Shown one piece after another: positions 1 to 7,922 of a stretch of 25,853 nucleotides of DNA. Source of the DNA: a bacterium (lineage in GTDB: Bacteria; Elusimicrobiota; Elusimicrobia; Elusimicrobiales; UBA9959); assembly GCA_021845705.1 (NCBI GenBank), contig JAJZVJ010000003.1, positions 1 to 25,853 on the forward strand, in the 5' to 3' direction. Numbering within the stretch: position 1 is the first letter of the stretch; every line of letters starts with the position of its first letter. The notes under the pieces were generated by a model that ran no database searches, was not told where the DNA came from, and saw only the letters and a program-made list of their open reading frames with translations. Position numbers and translations under genes: made by a program.

Positions 1-212
1 TGGGCAACAAACAGTGGAATATCCCCAGGCTGCGGGAACTGCTGGAGACCGTGCTTCCGCAAAAGGCGACTTTCGACAACTACGAGGTGGAACATGATTT
101 CGCCGGGATAGGCAGGCGGATCATGCTTTTGAACGCCCGGCAGATCCAGCGGGTGCTGGGAAAGGAGCGCATTATCCTCCTTGCGATCGAGGACATCACC
201 GAGCGCAAGCAG
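1..212 (+). repeat. Intragenic PAS repeat, copy 1
   Basis: This segment is repeated at 799-1010 inside the same gene. Over 70 codons the two copies differ at five residues (N/D, R/K, V/I, E/A, G/D), and long stretches are identical in DNA, notably around 147-190. It covers the C-terminal half of a PAS domain of the type ending in LLAIEDITERKQ. The copy probably extends left of the window. A recent internal duplication or gene conversion is the simplest explanation. Confidence 0.95.
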
Positions 213-2435
213 GCTGAAGAGGCGCTGAAGGCGAGCGAGGAACGGCTGAAGATCATGTTCAATGAAGCGCCTATCGGGATCGCGATGATAGATTCGCGGA
301 CGGGGCAGGTCCATGAAGTGAACCGCATGTTCGCGCAGATCGCCGGGCGGACCGTGGAACAGATGAAGAACATAAACTGGATAAGCATCACGCATCCCGA
401 AGATGTGCAGAAAGACCTGGACAACATGGCGCTGATGAACGCCGGGAAGATCTCGGGATTCCAGATAGAGAAACGCTATCTGAAGCTCGACGACACGGTC
501 GCCTGGGTAAACATGACTATCGCCCCGCTGAAAATAGGCGGCAAAGACCAGCCGCGCCACCTCTGCATGATAGAGGACATAACCGCGCACAAGCGGCTGG
601 AAAAAGCCAGCAAAGAACTGGCGGCGACCAAGATCTCCGAGGACGCGGCCCGCGAATATTCCGAGAGCATAATAAACACCGTGCGCGAGCCTCTGATAGC
701 CATGGACCAGGACCTGCGGGTGGTCTCCGCCAGCCGCTCCTTCTATGAAGTCTTTAAAGTGAACCCTAAAGAGACCGTGGGCCAGCTTGTCTACGACCTG
801 GGCAATAAACAGTGGGATATCCCGAAACTGCGGGAACTGCTGGAAACTATCCTGCCCCAAAAGGCGACCTTCGACAACTACGAGGTGGCGCACGATTTCG
901 CCGATATCGGCCGCCGCATAATGCTGTTGAACGCCCGGCAGATCCAGCGGGTGCTGGGAAAAGAGCGCATTATCCTCCTTGCGATCGAGGACATAACCGA
1001 GCGCAAGCAGTTCGAGACCGAGTTGCGCAAGGCCAAAGAAGCGGCCGAGGCCGCGAACAAGGCCAAAAGCGCCTTTCTCGCCAATATGTCCCATGAGATA
1101 CGCACCCCGATGAACGCCATAATGGGCTTTTCCCAGTTAATGCGGCGCGACCCGGAGGCCACGCCCAAGCAGCGGCAGCAGATAGAGACCATAAACCGGA
1201 GCGGAGAGCACCTGCTGGCGCTTATTAACGACATCCTGGAAATGGCGAAGGCGGAAGCCGGACGGACGACGCTTAACCCGGCGGCATTCGACCTCCACGG
1301 CGTGGTCAGCGATGTTGAAAGAATGCTGCGGTCCCGCGCCGAGGCCAAAGGCCTGGTCCTGGAGGTAGAACAGGGCGACGGGCTGCCGCGTTTTGTGACC
1401 GCCGACGAGGGGAAAATACGGCAGATACTGCTTAACCTGGTCAGCAACGCTATAAAGTTCACGGAGAAGGGCGAAGTCGCTTTGCGCGTGGGCGCCAGGC
1501 CGGGCGCGGAGGGGGGATTTGACCTTACGGCTGAAGTGGAGGACACGGGCCCGGGCATAGCGCCCGGGGAATTAGCCCGCCTTTTCCATCCGTTCGAACA
1601 GGCGGAAGCGGGAAGGGCGGGAGGGGGCGGGACGGGGCTGGGGCTGGCCATAAGCCGCGGCTACGCGCGCATGATGGGCGGGGATATCGCGGTGAACAGC
1701 CGGCCGGGACAGGGGAGCGTTTTCAGCTTTACCGTCACCGTTAAAAAGGCGGCTCCCACGGCCGAAAAGGCCCAGCCGCGCCTGGTGAAAGGGCTTAAGC
1801 CCGGCCAGCCGCGGTACAGGGTGCTGGTCGCCGACGACAAGGCGGATAACCGTGAATTCCTGACGCAGCTGCTCAGCGACGCGGGGTTCGGCATCCGCCA
1901 GGCGGTCAACGGCGCCGACGCGCTGAAAGAGTTCGCCGAGTGGCGCCCGCAGCTGATACTCATGGACCTGCGAATGCCGGTCATGGACGGCTACGAGGCC
2001 ATCCGCCGCGTCCGGGCCGCGGCCGACGGCGGGGAAGTAAAGATCATCGCGGTGACCGCCAGCATATTCGGGGAAATAAACCGCGACGCGCTCAAGGCCG
2101 GAGCCGACGAACTGATGCTGAAGCCTTTCAGGGAAGCGGAGTTGTTCGAGAAGATGGGGAACCTGCTTGGCGCGGAGTATGTTTACGAGGAGGAAACTCC
2201 GGCCGCGGCCGATGTTGCGGGGAAGGGGGAAGAACTGCAGCCGGGGGCCTTGGCCGGCCTGCCTCCCGGGCTGCTCTCCCGGCTTCGCGAAGCCGCCATC
2301 AACGGGGACTTCCACCTGCTGCTGGAACTGAGCGACCGTGTGGAAGGCCAGGATACGCGTTTCGCCGCTACGCTGCGCGCGCTGGCCGGAAAGTACGATA
2401 CCAAGCGCATACTTGATCTGCTGAAAAAGGAGTAA
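3..2435 (+). CDS. Multi-PAS hybrid sensor histidine kinase/response regulator (5' truncated by window)
   Basis: The reading frame is open from position 3, so the gene starts outside the window; the GTG at 51 is internal. About 810 residues are visible. Order: C-terminal half of a PAS domain (1-70), a second PAS (about 77-197), a third PAS (about 210-335), a short coiled linker, HisKA with H-box SHEIRTP (His364, codon 1092-1094), HATPase with N-box NLVSNAIKF, G1 DTGPGIAPGE and G2 GTGLGLA, then a receiver with phospho-acceptor Asp655 in LMDLRMP (codon 1965-1967) and the conserved Lys in MLKPF. A helical tail of about 60 residues of the kind often found at the end of hybrid kinases follows. No membrane segment is visible, so it is probably a soluble sensor. 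The first and third PAS are near-identical. It heads (or sits within) an operon with the two receiver proteins downstream, its likely phosphorelay partners. The ligand is unknown. Confidence 0.95.
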   Translation, partial: GNKQWNIPRLRELLETVLPQKATFDNYEVEHDFAGIGRRIMLLNARQIQRVLGKERIILLAIEDITERKQAEEALKASEERLKIMFNEAPIGIAMIDSRTGQVHEVNRMFAQIAGRTVEQMKNINWISITHPEDVQKDLDNMALMNAGKISGFQIEKRYLKLDDTVAWVNMTIAPLKIGGKDQPRHLCMIEDITAHKRLEKASKELAATKISEDAAREYSESIINTVREPLIAMDQDLRVVSASRSFYEVFKVNPKETVGQLVYDLGNKQWDIPKLRELLETILPQKATFDNYEVAHDFADIGRRIMLLNARQIQRVLGKERIILLAIEDITERKQFETELRKAKEAAEAANKAKSAFLANMSHEIRTPMNAIMGFSQLMRRDPEATPKQRQQIETINRSGEHLLALINDILEMAKAEAGRTTLNPAAFDLHGVVSDVERMLRSRAEAKGLVLEVEQGDGLPRFVTADEGKIRQILLNLVSNAIKFTEKGEVALRVGARPGAEGGFDLTAEVEDTGPGIAPGELARLFHPFEQAEAGRAGGGGTGLGLAISRGYARMMGGDIAVNSRPGQGSVFSFTVTVKKAAPTAEKAQPRLVKGLKPGQPRYRVLVADDKADNREFLTQLLSDAGFGIRQAVNGADALKEFAEWRPQLILMDLRMPVMDGYEAIRRVRAAADGGEVKIIAVTASIFGEINRDALKAGADELMLKPFREAELFEKMGNLLGAEYVYEEETPAAADVAGKGEELQPGALAGLPPGLLSRLREAAINGDFHLLLELSDRVEGQDTRFAATLRALAGKYDTKRILDLLKKE
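799..1010 (+). repeat. Intragenic PAS repeat, copy 2
   Basis: Second copy of the PAS segment at 1-212, in the same frame and orientation with no indels between copies. After this copy the protein enters the kinase linker, whereas after copy 1 it enters a different, unrelated PAS. Similarity drops immediately after the shared ERKQ residues, marking a clean edge of the duplicated block. Confidence 0.95.
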
Positions 2436-2439
2436 GCGC

Positions 2440-3555
2440 GTGACGGAAGATACGGGTGGCCGCGGGGAAGCTCCGAATATCCTGATCGTGGACGATATGC
2501 CCGCGAATCTGGAGCTGCTTTCCGGAATGCTGAAAGAGCGCCGCTGCAGGCTCAGGGCCGCTCTCAGCGGGGCACTCGCGCTGCAGGCCGCCCGCAACGA
2601 TCCGCCTGACCTTATCCTCCTGGATATCAATATGCCCGGAATGGACGGCTACGAGGTGTGCCGGCGGCTGAAAGAGGAGGAGAAACTGAAAGACATCCCG
2701 GTAATTTTCTTAAGTTCCCTCGACGAACTGAAAGACAAGGTTAAAGCCTTCAATGCGGGGGGCGTGGACTATATAACCAAACCCTACCGCCTGGAGGAAG
2801 TCCAGGCGCGCGTGGAAACGCATTTAACGCTTAAAACCGCGAGAGAGTACCTGAAAGACAAGAACCGGTTCCTGGAATATACGTTCTCCCGCTTCGTCTC
2901 GCCCGACGTGGTGGAAACGATGAAACTCCGGCCGATAAGCGAACTGCTTAAAATGGAGAGATGTGAGTTGACCGTATTATTCGCCGACCTGCGCGGCTTC
3001 ACCTCCCTGGCCAACGAGCTGGCTCCTGAAGAGATACAGGAGACCCTTAATTCCTTCCTTGAAGTTATGGTCGCGAGCATAGAGGCAGGGCGCGGGATGA
3101 TGGACAAGTTCCTCGGCGACGGGTTTATGGCCCTGTTCGGAGCGCCGTTCCGGCAGAGCGACCACGCCCGGCGCGCCCTTGACGCGGCCGCCTCTATCCA
3201 GCAGGCGCACAAGAGGTGGATGGCGGAACGCCAGGCCGGGGGACGGCCTTGCCGGCCGCTGGGTATAGGCGTAGCCACTGGCGAAACCGTGGTAGGCGCC
3301 TATGGAACGCACAACCGCATGGAGTATACGGCCCTTGGGCACGTGGTGAACCTGGCCAGCCGCCTGTGCGGCGCCGCCGGAGCGGGCGAGATCCTGACCA
3401 CTCCCCATACGCGGGAGGCGGCCCTGTGCGGCGCCCCGGCAGGCGGCAGTCCCGGGTGCGCGTCGTTTTTACCCAAAGGAAAGATGCTTTTCAAAAACAT
3501 ACAGGAACCCGTGGAAGTGATCTCTATCGTCTCGGAGGAAACCCGGCATGGATAA
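2440..3555 (+). CDS. Response regulator with class III adenylate/guanylate cyclase domain
   Basis: Predicted cytoplasmic enzyme making a cyclic nucleotide, probably cAMP, under control of phosphorylation. Residues about 13-130 are a receiver with VDD and phospho-acceptor Asp62 in LLDINMPGMDG. A helical connector with the FSRFVSPDVV motif usual before such cyclases covers about 143-160. The class III catalytic domain covers about 175-340: metal-binding Asp183 (FADLRGFT) and Asp227 (LGDGFMALFG), base-reading Lys223 and Thr297 (EYTALG), and Asn304/Arg308 (VVNLASR). Thr at the Asp position is typical of class IIIb enzymes. The usual GD of the GD-x-VN motif is GH here. The start is GTG, four bases after the kinase stop, with an AAAAAGGAG Shine-Dalgarno overlapping the kinase end. 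The stop overlaps the next gene by 8 bases. All catalytic residues I can place are present, so activity is likely; whether the product is cAMP or cGMP is inferred only from family. Confidence 0.93.
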   Translation: MTEDTGGRGEAPNILIVDDMPANLELLSGMLKERRCRLRAALSGALALQAARNDPPDLILLDINMPGMDGYEVCRRLKEEEKLKDIPVIFLSSLDELKDKVKAFNAGGVDYITKPYRLEEVQARVETHLTLKTAREYLKDKNRFLEYTFSRFVSPDVVETMKLRPISELLKMERCELTVLFADLRGFTSLANELAPEEIQETLNSFLEVMVASIEAGRGMMDKFLGDGFMALFGAPFRQSDHARRALDAAASIQQAHKRWMAERQAGGRPCRPLGIGVATGETVVGAYGTHNRMEYTALGHVVNLASRLCGAAGAGEILTTPHTREAALCGAPAGGSPGCASFLPKGKMLFKNIQEPVEVISIVSEETRHG

Positions 3556-4690
3556 ATCTTTTGATCCCCAAACCCCGCCAGCTATTCTGATGGTGGACGA
3601 TACGCCGTCGAACCTGGAACTGCTTTCCGTGATGCTGAAAGGGCGGGGGTATAAAATGCGCGCCGCCGTCAGCGGGGAGCTGGCGCTGCAGGCCGCCCGT
3701 AACGATCCGCCGGACCTGATCCTCCTGGATATCAATATGCCCGAAATGAACGGCTACGAGGTGTGCGAGAAACTGAAGGCCGAGGAAAAGCTGAAGGATA
3801 TCCCCGTTATTTTCCTGAGCGCCCTCAGCGAAACGATGGATAAGGTAAAAGCTTTCGGCGCCGGCGGCGTCGACTACGTCACCAAACCGTTCCAGTTCGA
3901 GGAGGTGGAGGCGCGCGTTGAGACCCACCTGGAAATGCGCCGGCAGAAGCTCAGGCTGCAGGAGGCGTACGACAAGCTGAGCGCGCTGGAGAAACTGCGC
4001 GACAGCTTGGTGCATATGATCATACACGACCTCCGTTCACCGCTGGCGGGGATACACGGCTTCCTTGAACTTATTAAAGAAAGCGCTGAGAAAACCATTC
4101 CGGAGAATCAGGCCCGCTACGTAGACGAGGCTTTGAAGTCGACAAAGCAGCTGATGCAGATAATCAGCGATATGCTGGACACAAGCAGGATGGAAGCGGG
4201 GCAGATGGTATTGAAGCCTGTGGAATTGGATCTAAGCCGCATCCTGGAAGAGAGCATCCCGGGGCTGAGGCCGCTTTTGGGAGGCCGTGAGGTCCGGTTT
4301 GTTCCGCCCGGAACCCCGGCGCTGGTCTTTGCGGACCGCGATATCCTTCTCAGAGTGATCCAGAACCTGCTGGCTAACGCGATAAAGTTCACACCCAAAG
4401 ACGGCGGGCAGATAAGGCTGGGCATTGAGTCTTCCGGCAACCGGGTATGCGTGAGCGTGCACGACAACGGGCCGGGCATCGCGGCCGAATACAGGCATAA
4501 GATCTTCGAGAAGTTCGCGCAGGTGGAACTTCCCGCCGGGCGCCAGAAATATTCCACGGGCCTCGGCCTTACCTTCTGCAAGCTGGCGGTGGAAGCGCAC
4601 GGCGGCGCCATCGGGGTGGACAGCGAAGAGGGGAAGGGAAGCACCTTCTGGTTCGAACTGCCGGCGGCCGTTACCGGTGTGAAGGTTTAA
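3548..4690 (+). CDS. Response regulator-sensor histidine kinase (REC-HisKA-HATPase)
   Basis: A 380-residue soluble protein. Residues about 12-130 are a receiver with Asp61 in LLDINMPEMNG, strongly similar to the receiver of the upstream cyclase, so the two arose by duplication. A short coiled helix leads to HisKA with His160 in IIHDLRSPLAG, and HATPase with N-box NLLANAIKF, G1 DNGPGIA and G2 STGLGLTFCK; it ends at the canonical GSTFWFELP. This reversed order (receiver before kinase) is typical of proteins that receive phosphate from one kinase and pass a signal on. The ATG overlaps the cyclase stop by 8 bases with GGAGG upstream, so translation is probably coupled. Partner after this step is not visible in the window. 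Confidence 0.93.
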   Translation: MDKSFDPQTPPAILMVDDTPSNLELLSVMLKGRGYKMRAAVSGELALQAARNDPPDLILLDINMPEMNGYEVCEKLKAEEKLKDIPVIFLSALSETMDKVKAFGAGGVDYVTKPFQFEEVEARVETHLEMRRQKLRLQEAYDKLSALEKLRDSLVHMIIHDLRSPLAGIHGFLELIKESAEKTIPENQARYVDEALKSTKQLMQIISDMLDTSRMEAGQMVLKPVELDLSRILEESIPGLRPLLGGREVRFVPPGTPALVFADRDILLRVIQNLLANAIKFTPKDGGQIRLGIESSGNRVCVSVHDNGPGIAAEYRHKIFEKFAQVELPAGRQKYSTGLGLTFCKLAVEAHGGAIGVDSEEGKGSTFWFELPAAVTGVKV

Positions 4691-4745
4691 CCGCCTTGAT
4701 CCCCGGACCCTGCGCCGCCCGCCCTCTCGCTTGCCCGGCGTAGAC

Positions 4746-4774
4746 TTGACTTGCGCGCGGGTATGTTCTATATT
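4746..4774 (+). promoter_or_regulatory. Sigma70-type promoter for the PAS/HisKA_3 kinase operon
   Basis: TTGACT at 4746-4751, a 17-base spacer, then TATATT at 4769-4774. This is the best consensus match seen in the window. Transcription would start near 4781 and leave a leader of about 194 bases before the ATG at 4975. Confidence 0.6.
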
Positions 4775-4857
4775 CGGGTTAGGGGGACGGGCCGGTACAC
4801 GGCCCGCGCATTCTGTTCCGCTTATACCGGGTTTTCTTACGCGCGTTCCGCTTTTTG

Positions 4858-4913
4858 GCGGCGCCCTGGCGGCAGGGCCCGCGCGCAGGCGCCGCGGCGG
4901 GCAAGGTTGCCCG
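4858..4913 (+). other. GC-rich inverted repeats in the 5' leader
   Basis: Within the predicted leader, GCGGCGCC (4858-4865) pairs with GGCGCCGC (4888-4895), and directly after it CGGGCAA (4898-4904) pairs with TTGCCCG (4907-4913). No T-tract follows either, so they do not look like an intrinsic terminator. They may fold into stable leader structures. No known riboswitch class is recognised, and in such GC-rich DNA some pairing is expected by chance. Confidence 0.4.
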
Positions 4914-4974
4914 GGGCGGCTGATGTGCGCGCACGCGCAACCCGCCGGGCGGCGGGAAGTAAGAGGGGGGAGGT

Positions 4975-6276
4975 ATGAAATTCTGCGAGGTTGGAGATAT
5001 TTCCGGCTCAGGGAAGATCTTTTCCCGTGAGACGGGGTCGTTAGGCGCCATAAACGGCAGGCTCTATCCGCGCCTGCTTAAAAACAGGGGGCACGGCGCG
5101 CCGGTCCGCTTCTGGGTGCGCAACTGCGCCCGGAACTACGGCCCCGGCGCCCTGGCCGCCGAACACAGCCGGCAGGTTTACCGCGCAAAGCCCGTTCAGC
5201 CCGAGCTTTTTGACGTCCGCGACCGGCAGCTCCCGGAAAGAAGCCGCTTGCGGCTGGCCGCCCTGGTGCACGATTATGCCGACGCCGTGCTGATACGCGA
5301 CTTCAAGGGCCGTATCCTCGCCTGGAACAAGGGAGCGGAAAGGATGTACGGCTATACCGAAGAGGAGGCCCTGGGCATGAACGTCAGGCGCCTGATCCCT
5401 AAAAAAACGCCCGGCAGGTCGCGGGAGGTCATACGGCTGTCGGCCCGGGGGCAAGGACCGGCGCCGGTCGAGACCCGGCGCCGCGCTAAGGACGGCAGGG
5501 CGCTGGACGTGCTGGTTACGGTCACCGTCCTGAAGGATGAGAGGGGTTTCCCGGCGGAAGTGGCCACCATCGAACGGGATATTACGGAACAAAAGCGGGT
5601 AGAACGCGAGCTGCGCAGGCTGCACGCGCGCGTTATTTCCGCCCAGGAAACGGAGCGCAAACGGCTTGCGCGCGAACTTCATGACGGCGTCGGGCAGACC
5701 CTTTCCGGAGTAAAATTCAGGATGGAGTCCCTGCCGGGGGAGATCGCCCTTGACGGGCGGGCGGCCGCGAAAATGCTGGAGCTGGGGGGGCTGCTGGACC
5801 GCGCGATCTCGGAGATCCGCCGCGTTTCCAAGAACCTGATGCCTTCTGAACTGGAGGACCTGGGCCTTGAACCGGCCCTGCGCACGCTTTGCCGCGAGTT
5901 CAAAGGCCGCGACGGAGTAAATGTAGCGCTGCATACCGGGCGTGTGAGGAAAGCTGTCGCGCCCGAGCTGGGGCTGGCGCTTTTCCGCATCACCCAGGAG
6001 GCGCTCAATAATATAGGCAAGCATTCCGAGGGAACCATGGCCGCGGTGGACCTCTCCCGCCAGGGGCGCGAGATAGTCTTGAGGGTGAGCGACAACGGGA
6101 TAGGGTTCGCCCACGGAGACAGGCGGGGGCTGAAAGGGCGGGGCATCGGCCTGGCCAGCATGCGCGAGAGAGCGGAATCCGTCGGGGGCTCCATAGAGCT
6201 TCGGTCCATTCCCGGCGCCGGGACCACGCTCTGCGTCCGCGCCCCTTTAGCGGGTCTTGAAGGAGGCTCAAAGTGA
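4975..6276 (+). CDS. Soluble PAS sensor histidine kinase, HisKA_3 (NarL-partner) type
   Basis: A 433-residue kinase with no visible membrane segment, so presumably cytoplasmic. Residues 1-95 match nothing I recognise. A PAS domain covers about 96-215 (WNKGAERMYGY and ending IERDITEQK). HisKA_3 follows with phospho-acceptor His236 in ARELHDGVGQTL, then HATPase with N-box QEALNNIGKH, G1 VSDNGIGF and G2 GRGIGLASMRERA. This family phosphorylates NarL/LuxR-type regulators, and such a regulator overlaps its stop codon by four bases. The ATG has a GGGGGGAGG Shine-Dalgarno close upstream and a good promoter about 200 bases before. The start looks sound, but the long unassigned N-terminus allows a later start such as the methionine-free region before the PAS not being translated. 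Confidence 0.92.
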   Translation: MKFCEVGDISGSGKIFSRETGSLGAINGRLYPRLLKNRGHGAPVRFWVRNCARNYGPGALAAEHSRQVYRAKPVQPELFDVRDRQLPERSRLRLAALVHDYADAVLIRDFKGRILAWNKGAERMYGYTEEEALGMNVRRLIPKKTPGRSREVIRLSARGQGPAPVETRRRAKDGRALDVLVTVTVLKDERGFPAEVATIERDITEQKRVERELRRLHARVISAQETERKRLARELHDGVGQTLSGVKFRMESLPGEIALDGRAAAKMLELGGLLDRAISEIRRVSKNLMPSELEDLGLEPALRTLCREFKGRDGVNVALHTGRVRKAVAPELGLALFRITQEALNNIGKHSEGTMAAVDLSRQGREIVLRVSDNGIGFAHGDRRGLKGRGIGLASMRERAESVGGSIELRSIPGAGTTLCVRAPLAGLEGGSK

Positions 6277-6956
6277 AGGGCCGGAAACAGGCAAAGATAA
6301 AAGTATTCCTGGTGGACGATCATCCCGCCGTGCGCGAGGGGGTGCGCTGCTGCCTGACTAACGATGGCGCGTTCTCGGTGGTCGGTGAGGCTTCCGACGC
6401 GCCGGAGGCGCTGAAAAAGATAAAACAGCTGGCTCCGGACGTGATAGTGCTGGACGTGAACCTGCCGTCCCTGGACGGAGGCGAGCTCGCCCGGCGGCTG
6501 CGGCAGTCGGTCCCGGGCGCCAGGATCCTCGCCTTCAGCGTGCATGACAGCCAGGAATACGTGGTGCGGATGGCCCGCTGCGGCGCGCACGGCTACGTGA
6601 TGAAGGATACGCCCACCGCCAAACTGGTGGAGGCCATCCACAGCCTGCATAAAGGCGGCCTCTATTTCCCTCCCGGCATGTCCGACGCTATCCTTGCCCC
6701 GGAGTCCAAACCTTCCTCCGGCGTGGAGGGCGAAACCGCTTTGACCGCGCGCGAGCGCGAAGTGCTCATCCTCCTTGCCGGGGGCCTGGCGAACAAGGAG
6801 GTGGCGCGAAAGCTCGGTATCAGCGTGCGCACGGCCGAAACGCACCGCGAGCACCTCTCGCACAAGCTCAATATCGCCACCATCGCCGGGCTTACGAAGT
6901 ACGCCATCAAGCACGGCCTCACGCCGCTGCACTGTTCCGCCCCGGAAAAGACCTGA
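6273..6956 (+). CDS. NarL/LuxR-family response regulator (first paralogue)
   Basis: A 227-residue transcription factor. The receiver covers about 9-125 with VDDHP, phospho-acceptor Asp61 in VLDVNLPSLDGG and the conserved Lys in VMKDTP. A linker leads to a LuxR-type helix-turn-helix (about 150-215) with TAREREVLILLAGG, NKEVARKLGISVRTAETHR. Its GTG start overlaps the kinase stop as GTGA with GGAGG about 8 bases upstream, so it is translationally coupled and is the obvious partner of that kinase. A paralogue follows 180 bases downstream. Target genes are unknown. Confidence 0.93.
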   Translation: MKGRKQAKIKVFLVDDHPAVREGVRCCLTNDGAFSVVGEASDAPEALKKIKQLAPDVIVLDVNLPSLDGGELARRLRQSVPGARILAFSVHDSQEYVVRMARCGAHGYVMKDTPTAKLVEAIHSLHKGGLYFPPGMSDAILAPESKPSSGVEGETALTAREREVLILLAGGLANKEVARKLGISVRTAETHREHLSHKLNIATIAGLTKYAIKHGLTPLHCSAPEKT

Positions 6957-6961
6957 AGTCC

Positions 6962-7029
6962 CTACGTAGTATCCCCGTCCGTCCCTAGTATAATTCCGCA
7001 TTGGCAGGGCCCGCCCCGTTCTGTATCCT
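6962..7029 (+). promoter_or_regulatory. Putative promoter and palindrome before the second NarL-type regulator
   Basis: TTGGCA at 7001-7006, a 17-base spacer and TATCCT at 7024-7029 form a plausible sigma70-type promoter. Just upstream are an exact TATAAT at 6989-6994 without a matching -35, the palindrome CTACGTAG at 6962-6969, and TAGTAT repeated at 6967-6972 and 6986-6991, 19 bases apart. The repeat spacing and palindrome could mark a regulator binding site, possibly autoregulatory, but this is inference. Confidence 0.4.
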
Positions 7030-7135
7030 CTAGATAGACCCGCAGCTCCCGGAGTTGCGCGCGCGTGAGCGGCGTTCTTGTGTCGCCGCGGGATCGCGGC
7101 GGGGGATTATAAATTCAGATACGAGGTGGATTCCT

Positions 7136-7792
7136 GTGCCGGAAGGGAAAGCGAATAAGATCAAGGTTTTCCTTGTAGACGACCATCCTGTCGTCCGTGA
7201 AGGCGTGCGTTCCTACCTGGCCAGCCACGCTATAGAAGTGGTGGGGGAGGCTTCCGACGCGCCGGAGGCCCTGCGGAAGGTCATAAAAGCAGCGCCCGAT
7301 GTTATAGTGGTCGACGTGAACCTGCCCACCCTTGACGGCGGGGAGCTTACCCGCCGCCTGCGCCGCCTGGTCCCCAGGGCCAGGATCATAGCCTTCAGCA
7401 TCCACTCAAGCGAGGAGTACGTGGTGCGTATGGCCCGCTGCGGCGCGCAGGGCTACGTTGTAAAGGACCAGCCCACGTCCGAACTGCTCGAGGCTATAAG
7501 GCACGTCTTCCGGGGCGGCCTGCATTTCCCGGCCGGCATGACGGATTCTCTCCTGGCCCCGGCGCCGGAAACTTCCTCCCCGCAAAACGGCCCCGCGCTG
7601 ACGGGGAGGGAACGGGAGGTTTTAACTTTGCTTGCCGAAGGGCTTTCCAATAAAGCGATAGCGGAAAAACTCGGCATCAGCGTCCGGACGGCGGAGACGC
7701 ACCGCGAGCATCTGGCGCGCAAGCTCGAGATACACACCGTCGCCGGCCTTACCAAGTACGCCATCCAGCACGGGCTGAGCTCGCTGAAGTAA
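7136..7792 (+). CDS. NarL/LuxR-family response regulator (second paralogue)
   Basis: A 218-residue regulator, strongly similar along its length to the one at 6273-6956: VDDHP, phospho-acceptor in VVDVNLPTLDGG, VVKDQP, and LuxR-type helix-turn-helix with SNKAIAEKLGISVRTAETHR. The open frame runs back to 7055, but I choose GTG at 7136: it has GAGGTGG about six bases upstream, aligns with the start of the paralogue, and leaves room for a promoter at 7001-7029. No kinase accompanies it, so it may share the kinase encoded upstream. The two recognition helices are nearly the same, so target overlap is likely. Some stretches, such as the GEASDAPEAL codons, are almost identical in DNA, suggesting recent duplication or conversion. 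Confidence 0.92.
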   Translation: MPEGKANKIKVFLVDDHPVVREGVRSYLASHAIEVVGEASDAPEALRKVIKAAPDVIVVDVNLPTLDGGELTRRLRRLVPRARIIAFSIHSSEEYVVRMARCGAQGYVVKDQPTSELLEAIRHVFRGGLHFPAGMTDSLLAPAPETSSPQNGPALTGREREVLTLLAEGLSNKAIAEKLGISVRTAETHREHLARKLEIHTVAGLTKYAIQHGLSSLK

Positions 7793-7874
7793 CCGCCGGC
7801 CGGGCGGGATGTATGGGTAGCAATACGGAGCAGGACACGCAGAATTCCGAATAGATGCCGCAAAGGCGATGGGC

Positions 7875-7880
7875 TATACT
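7875..7880 (+). promoter_or_regulatory. Possible -10 box for the SBBP gene
   Basis: TATACT at 7875-7880 lies 42 bases before the ATG at 7923. The position 17 bases further upstream (TAGATG at 7852-7857) is only a weak -35 match. AAGGGG lies about eight bases before the ATG as ribosome binding site. Confidence 0.35.
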
Positions 7881-7922
7881 TAACGCACACCAACTTTAGC
7901 GGAACATATAAGGGGTATAAAA

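Noticed and set aside
1572..2630. Long minus-strand frame opposite the hybrid kinase
   Set aside because: Antisense shadow of the HATPase and receiver domains; low-complexity translation without domains.
4731..5030. Short plus-strand frames between the two signalling operons
   Set aside because: Arg/Ala/Pro-rich translations overlapping the promoter and leader; the region looks like an untranslated leader.
5041..6114. Long open frame on the minus strand opposite the PAS/HisKA_3 kinase (also 5679-7001 minus)
   Set aside because: It lies antisense to a kinase and regulator with clear catalytic motifs. Its translation has no recognisable domain, and long antisense frames are common in GC-rich DNA.
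7055..7135. Longer N-terminus for the second NarL-type regulator
   Set aside because: The added residues do not align with the paralogue, and the region holds a promoter and ribosome binding site for the GTG at 7136.
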